From Bacteroidota bacterium (GTDB taxonomy: Bacteria; Bacteroidota; Bacteroidia; Flavobacteriales; Schleiferiaceae): 15,743 nucleotides of DNA. A program made the translations under genes and the position numbers. Location: assembly GCA_005786915.1 (NCBI GenBank), contig SYCM01000084.1, positions 1-15,743 on the forward strand. Reading direction: 5' to 3'. Under the pieces are notes generated by a model that was not told the origin of the DNA, searched no databases, and saw only the letters and a program-made list of their open reading frames with translations. Positions 8,713 to 15,541 of the stretch are shown here, one piece after another (the stretch's first letter is position 1; every line of letters starts with the position of its first letter).

Positions 8713-9530
8713 CCGCCTCGCAGCTCGACAACTGGCTGGGCAGCGTGCGCACGGAACGCATGCCCGCCCTGTTTATCGGCCACGGTAGCCCGATGAATGC
8801 GATTGAAGACAACCTGTTCACGCGCGAAATCCGGCGGCAGGGTGCCGAACTGAGTCCGCCGAGCGCCATTTTATGCGTTTCGGCCCACTGGGAGACCCGC
8901 GGAACGTTTTTTACGGCTATGGAGCGCCCGCGCACGATTCACGACTTCGGCGGATTTCCTGAAGCGCTTTACCAGGTGCAGTACCCCGCGCCCGGCATGC
9001 CCGAACTCGCCGCCACCGGGGCGGCGCTGACCCACGGGGGCATCGACACCGAGCACTGGGGCCTGGACCACGGCGCGTGGAGCGTGCTGAAGCACTTGGC
9101 GCCGAACGCCGACATTCCGGTGGTGCAGATGAGCCTCGACCGCGGCAAATCGCCCGCCGAGCACCTCGAGGTGGCCCGGCAGCTCGCCGACCTTCGCCGC
9201 CGGGGCGTGCTGGTGGTGGGCAGCGGAAACATGGTCCACAACCTGGGCCGAGTCGACTGGAACCGGCTGAATGAAGTCGGCTACGCCTTCGACTGGGCCG
9301 AAGAGGCCCGAAGCCTGCTGATGGACCGGGTGCGCAACCACAAGCTCGACGAGCTCGCCAACTACGCCCGCTTGGGCACCGCGGTGCAGCATGCGGTTCC
9401 GACCCCCGAGCACTTTTTGCCGCTCCTGTATGCGCTGGCGCTGCGCGAGCCCGACGAATCGCTCGAGGTCTTCAACGACTATGCACTGGCGGGTTCGCTG
9501 ACGATGACGTCGGTGGCGCTGGGCGCCTAA
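8709..9530 (+). CDS. ygiD: Extradiol ring-cleavage dioxygenase, YgiD/LigB type (4,5-DOPA dioxygenase-like)
   Basis: A 273-aa cytoplasmic enzyme of the class III extradiol dioxygenase (LigB) superfamily, in the YgiD/DODA branch that opens the aromatic ring of DOPA-like catechols. Metal-site and catalytic motifs are intact: H25 in FIGHGSPMNA, H60 in SAHWE, D120-H121 in GLDHGAW, H177 in GSGNMVHN and H235 in PTPEHFLPLLY. The IHDFGGFP segment typical of this branch is at 77-84. The first 17 residues are weakly conserved in appearance, and M18 (MPALFIGHGSP) is an alternative start. However, the 4-bp ATGA overlap with the upstream gene fits the first ATG and an operon. The physiological substrate is not deducible from sequence. 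Confidence 0.93.
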   Translation: MTASQLDNWLGSVRTERMPALFIGHGSPMNAIEDNLFTREIRRQGAELSPPSAILCVSAHWETRGTFFTAMERPRTIHDFGGFPEALYQVQYPAPGMPELAATGAALTHGGIDTEHWGLDHGAWSVLKHLAPNADIPVVQMSLDRGKSPAEHLEVARQLADLRRRGVLVVGSGNMVHNLGRVDWNRLNEVGYAFDWAEEARSLLMDRVRNHKLDELANYARLGTAVQHAVPTPEHFLPLLYALALREPDESLEVFNDYALAGSLTMTSVALGA

Positions 9531-9545
9531 TCAACGCATTCCCCG

Positions 9546-9553
9546 TACTTTTA
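9546..9553 (+). promoter_or_regulatory. -7-like box TACTTTTA of the AHSA1 gene
   Basis: Matches five of the six fixed positions of TAnnTTTG (final G is A). It ends 4 nt before the ATG at 9558, the same spacing as at 8062, 11689 and 15104. Confidence 0.5.
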
Positions 9554-9557
9554 GGGC

Positions 9558-9965
9558 ATGATTGAAGTCTCTACGGCGGTTTCGGCCGCCCCCCACTCGG
9601 CATGGAGCGCGTTTACCGAGCCTGAACACTTAGTGAATTGGAACTTTGCCGGCGACGACTGGTGCTGCCCGAGCTGCAGCAACGACCTGCGCGTGGGCGG
9701 AACCTTTACTTCGCGCATGGAAGCCCGCGACGGGTCTTTTGGGTTTGATTTTGAATCCACCTACACGGCGGTCGATCCCGGCAAGCACCTCGCGCTCGTC
9801 ATGAGCGACGGGCGCCGCTGGACGGTGGACTTCAGCGACCAAGGCGACGGCACTTGCCTCGTCACCGAGCGCTTTGACCCCGAAGGCGAAAATCCGCACG
9901 ACATGCAGCGCATGGGCTGGCAAATGATCCTCGACCGCTTCGCCGCCTACGCGGCCCGCCTGTGA
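9558..9965 (+). CDS. SRPBCC-fold protein, AHSA1 (Aha1 C-terminal) family
   Basis: A 135-aa START/SRPBCC-fold protein of the AHSA1 family, a small hydrophobic-pocket fold found in many bacterial proteins of unknown ligand; there is no evidence for an Hsp90 link here. Diagnostic segments are the N-terminal beta strand and helix (PHSAWSAFTEPEHLVNW), NDLRVGGTFTSRMEARDG, GFDFESTYT and the C-terminal helix GWQMILDRFAAYAARL. Length is normal for a single-domain member. An uncommon feature is C36-C37-P-S-C40 in the loop after the first helices, forming a CPxC motif. The stop overlaps the GTG start of the next gene (GTGA at 9962-9965), so the two are coupled. Confidence 0.9.
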   Translation: MIEVSTAVSAAPHSAWSAFTEPEHLVNWNFAGDDWCCPSCSNDLRVGGTFTSRMEARDGSFGFDFESTYTAVDPGKHLALVMSDGRRWTVDFSDQGDGTCLVTERFDPEGENPHDMQRMGWQMILDRFAAYAARL

Positions 9966-11470
9966 ATTCCGTTGGGATCACGGCGGGGTGGCGGGCCGCG
10001 CTCGCGCTGGCCGTGGTCGCGGTGAGCGTTGGGCTGTTTGCCGCGCACTTCAGCGTCGCCACGACCCCTCACTTCAACGCCGACCAAGCGATTCATGCGC
10101 TGATGGCGGAGCGCTTTGATTGGAGCCGCGACGCCTACTACTGGGGCCAGGACCGCCTGGGAAGCCTCTTGCCCTTTTTGGGCTCGCTGGCGACCCTTTG
10201 CGGGCTCGACGGCCTCACGGCGATGGTTGGGGTTCAGGCGGCGGTGCTGCTGGGCTGCGGACTCCTTTGGGCCTGGATTGTGCGCGACGTGCTGCTGGCC
10301 GCAGTGGGCTTTGGGGCGCTGCTGCTTCCGCCCTACCCGTTTTATGAGGCGGTGGCCGTGGGGCATCCCTACCTGGGTCAGACGCTGCTGGGCCTCGCGT
10401 TCGTCGCGCTGCTCGAGGCGGAGCGGAGGGCCACCCGGGTGCCGGCCGAGGCCGAAGACCTTCACCGCTACATTGGGTCGGCGGGCATGCGGTCGCTGGC
10501 GATTCCGATTACGGCTGCGGCCAGTGTTTGGGCTTCTGAGCTCTCGGTGGCCCTTTTGGCGCCGGCGGTCTGGTGCTACCGGGAACAGATCGCGCGGCAG
10601 GTCCGCACGCGCCCGCTGGGGTATGCCGTCGGGAGCCTTTGGGGCCTTGCCGGGCTCTGGGCGGCCAAGTCGGGGGCTACCCGCCAGAAGGGCTTCGCCC
10701 GAATGTTTGCGGATCCTCAGGAATGCTGGGCGTCCGTGGTCCATCAGTGGACGGAATGGAGCACCACGCTCGGGGGCGACGGGAATAAGCCCTTCAATTT
10801 CGCTTTGGGCTGGGCCGTGGTTGCTTGGATTCTGCTGTGGGCGATCACCGGCTGGGTTCGCCGCACGCCGACTTCGCCCCTGACCCGAGCTCTGGCGCTC
10901 GCGGCAGTGGCTTCCTGGGCCGCGGTGCACGCTTCGGGATGGAATGCCGCCAATGGGTTTCCGCTGCGCTACTTCGCGGCCTCGTTCACGTGGGGCGCGC
11001 TCGCCCTGCTATCGTACCTGCACGACGGAGGGCACACGAAACGTCCCGCCGTTGCGCTGGGGCTCCTTGGGCTATGGGGTCTGCAAGCTTGGGCGGCGTG
11101 GTCGTTCACCACGCAGTTTAGCACGGGCGCCCAAGGCCGCCTGCCGCGCGCCGAGGCCGAGGTGCTGCTTCGCCAAGTGCTCGCCCGCGATTCCGAAGCG
11201 GTTTTTATTGGTTCGTACTGGAACAGCTACCTGCTCGACGGCCTGTCGCCAAAGGCTCTTGGTTTGCCGCACGAAGGCGACCACTGCCGCGACCGGCGCT
11301 ACCTGCAGGAGGTGCTTAACAAGCCGGTAGTGGTGGCGGTGGCCGCCGGTTGGCTTGAGGTACTGCCCGACACGCTGCGGCAGTATGGCACGACGTGGGT
11401 TAAGAGCGGACCCACGGAGCATTCCGCGGGCACGGACTATGCGCGGTATGTAAGGACTGAGGTGCCCTAA
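9962..11470 (+). CDS. Multipass membrane protein, possible GT-C fold glycosyltransferase
   Basis: A 502-aa polytopic inner-membrane protein. It begins with GTG, overlapping the previous stop by 4 bp. The first membrane helix is about residues 12-30, followed by an extracytoplasmic loop with N39-A-D41-Q-A and, further on, YYWGQDRLGSLLPF. An acidic residue soon after TM1 and many hydrophobic helices are the hallmark of GT-C enzymes (family 39/ArnT-like) that use polyprenyl-phosphate sugars. About eight to ten helices can be seen up to residue about 380. The C-terminal 120 residues are soluble (VLARDSEAVFIGSYWNSYLL), as in many such proteins. I cannot assign a substrate, and a non-enzymatic membrane protein remains possible. 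Confidence 0.65.
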   Translation: MNSVGITAGWRAALALAVVAVSVGLFAAHFSVATTPHFNADQAIHALMAERFDWSRDAYYWGQDRLGSLLPFLGSLATLCGLDGLTAMVGVQAAVLLGCGLLWAWIVRDVLLAAVGFGALLLPPYPFYEAVAVGHPYLGQTLLGLAFVALLEAERRATRVPAEAEDLHRYIGSAGMRSLAIPITAAASVWASELSVALLAPAVWCYREQIARQVRTRPLGYAVGSLWGLAGLWAAKSGATRQKGFARMFADPQECWASVVHQWTEWSTTLGGDGNKPFNFALGWAVVAWILLWAITGWVRRTPTSPLTRALALAAVASWAAVHASGWNAANGFPLRYFAASFTWGALALLSYLHDGGHTKRPAVALGLLGLWGLQAWAAWSFTTQFSTGAQGRLPRAEAEVLLRQVLARDSEAVFIGSYWNSYLLDGLSPKALGLPHEGDHCRDRRYLQEVLNKPVVVAVAAGWLEVLPDTLRQYGTTWVKSGPTEHSAGTDYARYVRTEVP

Positions 11471-11529
11471 GTCTTGCACGGTGGTTGGGTTCTCAGTACG
11501 AGATGAATGGGATTGTTCGCCGGGGGCCT

Positions 11530-11558
11530 AAAAAAAAAGCGCCCCCAGTTGGGGGCGC
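11530..11558 (-). terminator. Intrinsic terminator of tRNA-Ser
   Basis: A perfect 8-bp stem GCGCCCCC/GGGGGCGC (11539-11546 with 11551-11558) and 4-nt loop are followed on the minus strand by nine T (A9 on plus at 11530-11538). It lies 19 nt past the tRNA 3' end. There is no T run on the plus strand, so it serves the tRNA and is not an obvious terminator for the convergent membrane-protein gene. Confidence 0.93.
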
Positions 11559-11577
11559 GGTCGCTCGATTGAGCCAG

Positions 11578-11662
11578 CGGAAGAAGAGGGATTCGAACCC
11601 CCGGACCTGTTACAGTCAACGGTTTTCCAGACCGCCGCGATCGACCACTCTGCCATTCTTCC
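11578..11662 (-). tRNA. tRNA-Ser (anticodon GGA)
   Basis: An 85-nt class II tRNA. The acceptor arms GGAAGAA and TTCTTCC pair perfectly with discriminator G at 11578. The anticodon stem GCGGT/ACCGT encloses CTGGAAA, with anticodon GGA (complement of 11626-11628), reading UCC and UCU. A long variable arm of about 15 nt is typical of serine tRNAs, and the T arm carries GGTTCGAATCC. The 3' CCA is not encoded (the genome has CTG next), so it must be added by the CCA-adding enzyme. A perfect -7 box lies 4 nt upstream and a strong terminator follows, so it is a single-gene transcription unit. Confidence 0.97.
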
Positions 11663-11666
11663 GGGG

Positions 11667-11674
11667 CAAAAATA
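11667..11674 (-). promoter_or_regulatory. -7 box TATTTTTG of tRNA-Ser
   Basis: Read on the minus strand it fits TAnnTTTG exactly and ends 4 nt before the mature tRNA 5' end. A TTTG on the minus strand at 11692-11695, 17 nt upstream, is a plausible -33 element and lies within the first codons of the divergent GWxTD gene. Confidence 0.75.
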
Positions 11675-11676
11675 CG

Positions 11677-11684
11677 TAACTTCA
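11677..11684 (+). promoter_or_regulatory. -7-like box TAACTTCA of the GWxTD gene
   Basis: Resembles TAnnTTTG with C and A in the last two places, similar to TACCTTCG and TAACTTCG in front of aroQ and xerD. It ends 4 nt before the ATG at 11689 and lies only 2 bp from the divergent tRNA -7 box. Confidence 0.5.
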
Positions 11685-11688
11685 CCGC

Positions 11689-13164
11689 ATGCAAAAAAGT
11701 CTTGCTAAAAATGCGTGCGTTGTTGCGGTAAGCCTACTTGCAATAAGCAACCTAGGCGCTCAAAACACCTCGTTTAACCTGGACGTACTGCCCCTTTGGC
11801 ACCCCCAAACGGGTCCTTATGTGGACCTTTTGTGCTACGTCCAGAGTCCGCCCCGCACCGAAACCCAAGTTGCGGCATGGCTTCAGCGGGGGGACCAAAT
11901 CGTTGCGGCAGACAAAATCACCCTGTCGGCACCGACTCCCAAAGAAGGGGCAGCGCCCGACGTTCCGCTCACCTACCAGAGCATGATTCGCCTCGCCGCC
12001 GACACCGGGCGCTACCAACTGTTTGTGGCGGTGGGACCCGACCCCGAGAAGTGGGACACCCTGCGCGGCAGCATCAGGCTCACCGACGGTCTGCAGCCGC
12101 GGCTCGCTCCCGTGCTCTTGGCCGAACACGTGGGGGCCGCCCAAGCCCAACGTCCGGAATTTAACCGATACGGCCTCGAAGTGCGCCCCCTGCTGCACTG
12201 GGGCGACCACGTCTTCACGGCCAGCGACGACGTACTGCGCTTTTACAGCGAAGCCTACCGCATTCCGCCCGGCAAAAAAGCGGTACTCACCTATGCCTTG
12301 CGCAGCGAGGAACGCGGCGAACTGCGGGCCGACCTGGGCGGACGCCTCAAAATTGAACCCAACCAGCCCGTGCAGGCCCTGCAGGGCGGGCTCAACCTGA
12401 GCCAAGTGCCCTCGGGCCGCTACCGACTCGAGCTGACCTTGGCCGTTCAGGACATGGACCCCGCGGCTTTTCCGACGCAGTCCATCAGCTTCTTTCGCTG
12501 GAACCCCGGAGAGGCCAACGAATACGCCCGGCTGACGGTGGATCCGCGCTGGGTGGAACTCATGGGCGAAGGCGAAGCCGCCCGCCGTTCCGTGAGCGCC
12601 CTCTACCCCATCGCCAGCCAAACCGAGCGCATCAGCATCGAATCGCTGGCCCAAGAGGAGGCCGCCGACAGCCTCCGCTGGCGCTTTGCCCAGCAGTTTT
12701 GGACCAAGCGCTTTCCCGGCGAGGCCCTGAGCCAGGCCTCGGCCTACGGCGAGCGCGTAGCCGAGGTCAACAAGCGGTTCAGCAGCAAGGCCGTTCCCGG
12801 ATACGCGACCGACCGTGGCCGTGTCTACCTGCAGTACGGTCCGCCGACGCTGGCCGAGCGCCGCCCCTACGAGAACGACGCCTACCCCTACGAAATGTGG
12901 CAGTACAACACCCTCGACGTGGCCAACGCCCCCTACCAGATCAATAAGGTCTTCATCTTCGGGAATTTCGACCTGGCCAGCGGCAACTACGAGCTCATTC
13001 ACTCCTCGGCCATTGGCGAAATCCAGAATCCGCGGTGGCGCATTGCGCTGCAGAAGCGCTCCTACATTGTGGGCGACCTCGACCAAACGGGCGCCAACGA
13101 CGGCGAAAAGTTCGGTTCGCGCATCTACAACAACATGTTTTTTCAATCCGGGGGCAACAACTGA
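11689..13164 (+). CDS. GWxTD domain-containing exported protein
   Basis: A 491-aa exported protein of the GWxTD family, common in Bacteroidota and of unknown molecular role. Residues 1-24 are a signal peptide ending LGAQ. The N-terminal two thirds is beta-rich (RYQLFVAV, SGRYRLELTLAVQD). The GWxTD domain is C-terminal: the name motif is represented by F337-W338-T-K-R, then AYGERVAEVNKRF, SSKAVPGYATDRGRVYLQYG (365-384) and RRPYENDAYPYEMWQY. So G and TD of the eponymous motif are not kept, while the rest is well conserved. Its stop overlaps the next ATG by one base (TGATG at 13162-13166), coupling it to a family 2 glycosyltransferase. The start lies 4 nt behind a -7-like box. Confidence 0.9.
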   Translation: MQKSLAKNACVVAVSLLAISNLGAQNTSFNLDVLPLWHPQTGPYVDLLCYVQSPPRTETQVAAWLQRGDQIVAADKITLSAPTPKEGAAPDVPLTYQSMIRLAADTGRYQLFVAVGPDPEKWDTLRGSIRLTDGLQPRLAPVLLAEHVGAAQAQRPEFNRYGLEVRPLLHWGDHVFTASDDVLRFYSEAYRIPPGKKAVLTYALRSEERGELRADLGGRLKIEPNQPVQALQGGLNLSQVPSGRYRLELTLAVQDMDPAAFPTQSISFFRWNPGEANEYARLTVDPRWVELMGEGEAARRSVSALYPIASQTERISIESLAQEEAADSLRWRFAQQFWTKRFPGEALSQASAYGERVAEVNKRFSSKAVPGYATDRGRVYLQYGPPTLAERRPYENDAYPYEMWQYNTLDVANAPYQINKVFIFGNFDLASGNYELIHSSAIGEIQNPRWRIALQKRSYIVGDLDQTGANDGEKFGSRIYNNMFFQSGGNN

Positions 13165-14162
13165 TGCGGACCGCGGTCGCCTTACTCAACTACAACGGGC
13201 TGCACTGGCTTAAGCAGTTTTTGCCCTTGGTCACGGCCCGCAGCTCGGGAGCCGACGTGGTCGTGATCGACAACGGCTCGACCGAGGCTGGCACCCTGGA
13301 ATGGCTGGCCGCCGAGCACCCGACGGTACGCGCGGTCGCCCTGGAACGCAACTTGGGCTACGCCGGCGGCTCCCAAGAGGGCCTGAAGCGGCTCGAAGGC
13401 TACGACCTCGCGGTGCTCATGAATACCGACATCGAGCCCCTCGAAGGCTGGCTGGAGCCCCTGATTGCCCGGTTTGCGGCCCAACCCCGGCTCGGCGCGA
13501 TTCAGCCCAAGCTGCGCAGCTACGCAGAACCCGACCGATTCGAGTACGCCGGCGCCATGGGCGGACGCATGGACGACTGGGGGATTCCCTTTGCCTACGG
13601 ACGCGTGCTGGACCGCTGCGCGCTCGACCACGGTCAGTACGACCAGCCGACCTACCGGCCCGTGTTTTGGGCAAGCGGAGCCTGCCTGGCCGTGCGCCTC
13701 GAGGCCTACTGGGCCGTGGGCGGCCTGGACCCCGTCTTTTTTGCCCACATGGAAGAAATCGACCTCTGCTGGCGCATGCACCGCCACGGCTGGTCGGTCG
13801 AAGCCTGCAGCGCTTCTACCGTGCTTCACGTCGGCGGCGGAACCCTCAACGCCGGCAGCCCCCGCAAAACCTTTTTGAACGTGCGCAACAGCCTGCTGAC
13901 GGTCGTGCGCAACGCCCCTACCCTGAGCGCCATGCGCATCGTCGGCTTTAGGCTGCTGCTCGACGGGGCCGCTGGACTGCGCTTTTTGCTGCAGCGCCAG
14001 CCCCAGCACACCTGGGCCGTGGTCCAAGCCCACGTTGACTTTTACCGCTTGTTCAGCCGCTACGCCGTGAGCCGCGACCGCACCCCCAAGCGCTGGCCCG
14101 AATACGGCGTGTTTCGGGGTTCCGTGCTCTGGGCCACCCGTGGCGCACGCCGCGAGCTTTAG
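13164..14162 (+). CDS. Family 2 glycosyltransferase (rhamnosyltransferase-like)
   Basis: A 332-aa GT-A fold glycosyltransferase of the WcaE/rhamnosyltransferase-like group, expected to transfer a nucleotide-activated sugar in cell-surface glycan synthesis; donor and acceptor are unknown. Seen motifs: LLNYNG at 7-12, VVVIDNGS at 32-39 (nucleotide-binding D36), RNLGYAGGSQEGL at 62-74, the DxD-equivalent N87-T-D89, FWASGACLAVR at 168-178, and GGLDPVFFAHMEEIDLCWR at 186-204 with the likely catalytic acidic residues E197, E198 and D200. The C-terminus has no clear membrane helix. The start at 13164 overlaps the GWxTD stop; an open frame upstream lies inside that gene and is not used. Its TAG stop overlaps the TAA stop of the convergent recombinase gene. 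Confidence 0.92.
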   Translation: MRTAVALLNYNGLHWLKQFLPLVTARSSGADVVVIDNGSTEAGTLEWLAAEHPTVRAVALERNLGYAGGSQEGLKRLEGYDLAVLMNTDIEPLEGWLEPLIARFAAQPRLGAIQPKLRSYAEPDRFEYAGAMGGRMDDWGIPFAYGRVLDRCALDHGQYDQPTYRPVFWASGACLAVRLEAYWAVGGLDPVFFAHMEEIDLCWRMHRHGWSVEACSASTVLHVGGGTLNAGSPRKTFLNVRNSLLTVVRNAPTLSAMRIVGFRLLLDGAAGLRFLLQRQPQHTWAVVQAHVDFYRLFSRYAVSRDRTPKRWPEYGVFRGSVLWATRGARREL

Positions 14163-15058
14163 CGCAGGTTTCGCGGATGGTGCTTGAGCACCGTTTCGCG
14201 CAGTATGCGGTCGTCGAGGTGCGCGTACACTTCGGTCGTCGTGATGGAGCTGTGCCCCAGCATCACCTGAATGAAGCGCAGGTCCACGCCGTGGTGCAGC
14301 AAATGGGTGGCGAAGGTGTGCCTTAGCGTGTGCGGACCCATCGTCTTGCGAACCCCGGCGAGCGCCGCCAGCTCCTTGAGCCGCACAAAGACCCACTGCC
14401 GGCTCATTTTGCGCCCTCGCCGGTTCAGGAACACGTAGTCTTCAAAGCCCCGCTGCGGCTGCACGTGCACGCGCTCGGTGCTGCGGTAGCGCTCCACCGC
14501 CTCGAGCGCGGTGTCGTGTATGGGCACCACCCGTTCCTTGTCTCCCTTGCCGACTACCCGAATCAAGCCTTCTTGGGCCAGGACGTCGCGCAACCGCAAC
14601 TCCAAGAGTTCCGAAACCCGCAGTCCGCAGCCGTACAGCACCTCCAAGATCGCTACGTCGCGCTCCGCACTGGGCTGCGACCGGTCGACGGCCGCAAAGA
14701 GGTCGCGCACCTCCTCCTCGGTGAGGTACACGGGCAAGCGCTTGGGCAGCGAGGGCAAATCCAGCGACAGCGCCGGCTGGTCCTCGCGCAGCCCTTCTTC
14801 GCGCACAAATCCAAAAAAGGCGCGCCAGGCCGAAAGCCTTCGGGCCTGCGACCGCGCATTGAGTCCGCCCTCAGCCATTTCGCGCACCGCCTCGCGCAGC
14901 TCGTCGGCCGAAACCTTGGCCGCACTGCGATCCCGCTCCGCGCACCAAAGCGCCAGAGCCTCGACGTCGCGCGCGTAGGCCGCCACGGTGTTGGGACTCA
15001 TTCCGCGCTCCAACCTCAGGTAGCCGTCAAACTGCTTAAGCGCCAGGTCCCACTTCAC
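14159..15058 (-). CDS. xerD: Site-specific tyrosine recombinase XerD
   Basis: A 299-aa tyrosine recombinase that acts at dif to resolve chromosome dimers; E. coli XerD is 298 aa. The N-terminal SAM-like core-binding domain spans about 1-105 and the catalytic domain about 106-299. All catalytic residues are present: R147 (GLRVSE), K171 (GKGDKER), H243 and R246 (HTLRH), H269 (LGHSS) and nucleophile Y278 (VYAH). Each is offset by exactly one from E. coli XerD. The C-terminus ends VLKHHPR and favours XerD over XerC. The start is assigned to GTG at 15056-15058: it gives the family length, follows a -7-like box by 5 nt, and avoids overlap with divergent aroQ. The stop shares TTAG (14159-14162) with the convergent glycosyltransferase. 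Nothing suggests an integron or phage integrase. Confidence 0.94.
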   Translation of the reverse strand: MKWDLALKQFDGYLRLERGMSPNTVAAYARDVEALALWCAERDRSAAKVSADELREAVREMAEGGLNARSQARRLSAWRAFFGFVREEGLREDQPALSLDLPSLPKRLPVYLTEEEVRDLFAAVDRSQPSAERDVAILEVLYGCGLRVSELLELRLRDVLAQEGLIRVVGKGDKERVVPIHDTALEAVERYRSTERVHVQPQRGFEDYVFLNRRGRKMSRQWVFVRLKELAALAGVRKTMGPHTLRHTFATHLLHHGVDLRFIQVMLGHSSITTTEVYAHLDDRILRETVLKHHPRNLR

Positions 15059-15063
15059 AAGGC

Positions 15064-15071
15064 CGAAGTTA
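15064..15071 (-). promoter_or_regulatory. -7-like box TAACTTCG of xerD
   Basis: On the minus strand it matches TAnnTTTG except for C in place of the third T. It ends 5 nt before the GTG start at 15058 and supports that start over more upstream options. Confidence 0.5.
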
Positions 15072-15091
15072 GGCCCGACCCCGCTACTTCG

Positions 15092-15099
15092 TACCTTCG
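15092..15099 (+). promoter_or_regulatory. -7-like box TACCTTCG of aroQ
   Basis: Same variant (TTCG ending) as the divergent xerD box, ending 4 nt before the ATG at 15104. The two boxes are 20 bp apart, so the -33 region of each promoter falls near or in the other's -7 box. Confidence 0.55.
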
Positions 15100-15103
15100 C
15101 CCC

Positions 15104-15541
15104 ATGGTGATTCACATCGTGCACGGCATCAACTTGGGCCAACTCGGAACCCGTCAGCCCGACCTCTACGGCACCCTGCGGCTCGAGGACCAAATCCCCG
15201 TGCTGCAGACTTGGCTGGACGCGCACTTTGGCGGAACCGAGCTCCGCTCGTTCCAGTCCGACGACGAAGGCGCCCTTTGCGCCTACCTCGCGGCCCACAA
15301 CGGCCCCGACCACGCCGTGGTCATCAACCCGGGAGCCTTCACCCACACCTCCGTCGCCCTGCGCGACGCCGTGGCGGCCCTCACCTGCCCCATTATCGAG
15401 GTGCACCTCAGCCACACCTACGCCCGCGAATCGTTTCGCCGCGCCTCCCTCCTGGCGCCCTACACCCGCGGAACCATTAGCGGCCTCGGCTGGCTGGGGT
15501 ACCGCTTGGCGATTGAAGGGCTGCTAGCAACTAGTAACTAG
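15104..15541 (+). CDS. aroQ: 3-dehydroquinate dehydratase, type II
   Basis: A 145-aa cytoplasmic enzyme of the shikimate pathway that converts 3-dehydroquinate to 3-dehydroshikimate; type II members are dodecamers of about 145-150 aa. Visible family features: N10, R17 and catalytic Y22 in INLGQLGTRQPDLYG; NPGAFTHTSVALRDA; catalytic histidine in EVHLSHTYARESFR; and GTISGLGWLGYRLAIEGL near the end. Deviations from the usual consensus are HGIN for NGPN at residues 7-10 and SDDEG where SNxEG is common. The start is the ATG at 15104, 4 nt behind a -7-like box and divergent from xerD. The last five codons and the TAG stop lie inside a 7-bp tandem repeat array, giving the terminal residues LATSN. 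Confidence 0.95.
   Translation: MVIHIVHGINLGQLGTRQPDLYGTLRLEDQIPVLQTWLDAHFGGTELRSFQSDDEGALCAYLAAHNGPDHAVVINPGAFTHTSVALRDAVAALTCPIIEVHLSHTYARESFRRASLLAPYTRGTISGLGWLGYRLAIEGLLATSN

Noticed and set aside
11471..11529. Possible small gene or RNA after the membrane-protein gene
   Set aside because: No coding pattern, promoter box or structure was found in these 59 bases.
11752..13146. A 464-codon open frame antisense to the GWxTD gene
   Set aside because: Fully contained in a well-supported gene with a signal peptide and family motifs; the antisense product has no features.
14159..15058. Tyrosine recombinase as an integrase of a mobile element
   Set aside because: Length, residue spacing and C-terminus are those of housekeeping XerD, and it sits beside aroQ; no attachment-site duplication or phage genes were seen, although a tRNA gene lies about 2.5 kb away.
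15059..15415. N-terminal extension of XerD
   Set aside because: It would run through aroQ on the opposite strand and past the promoter box; the GTG at 15058 gives a 299-aa protein aligned with E. coli XerD numbering.
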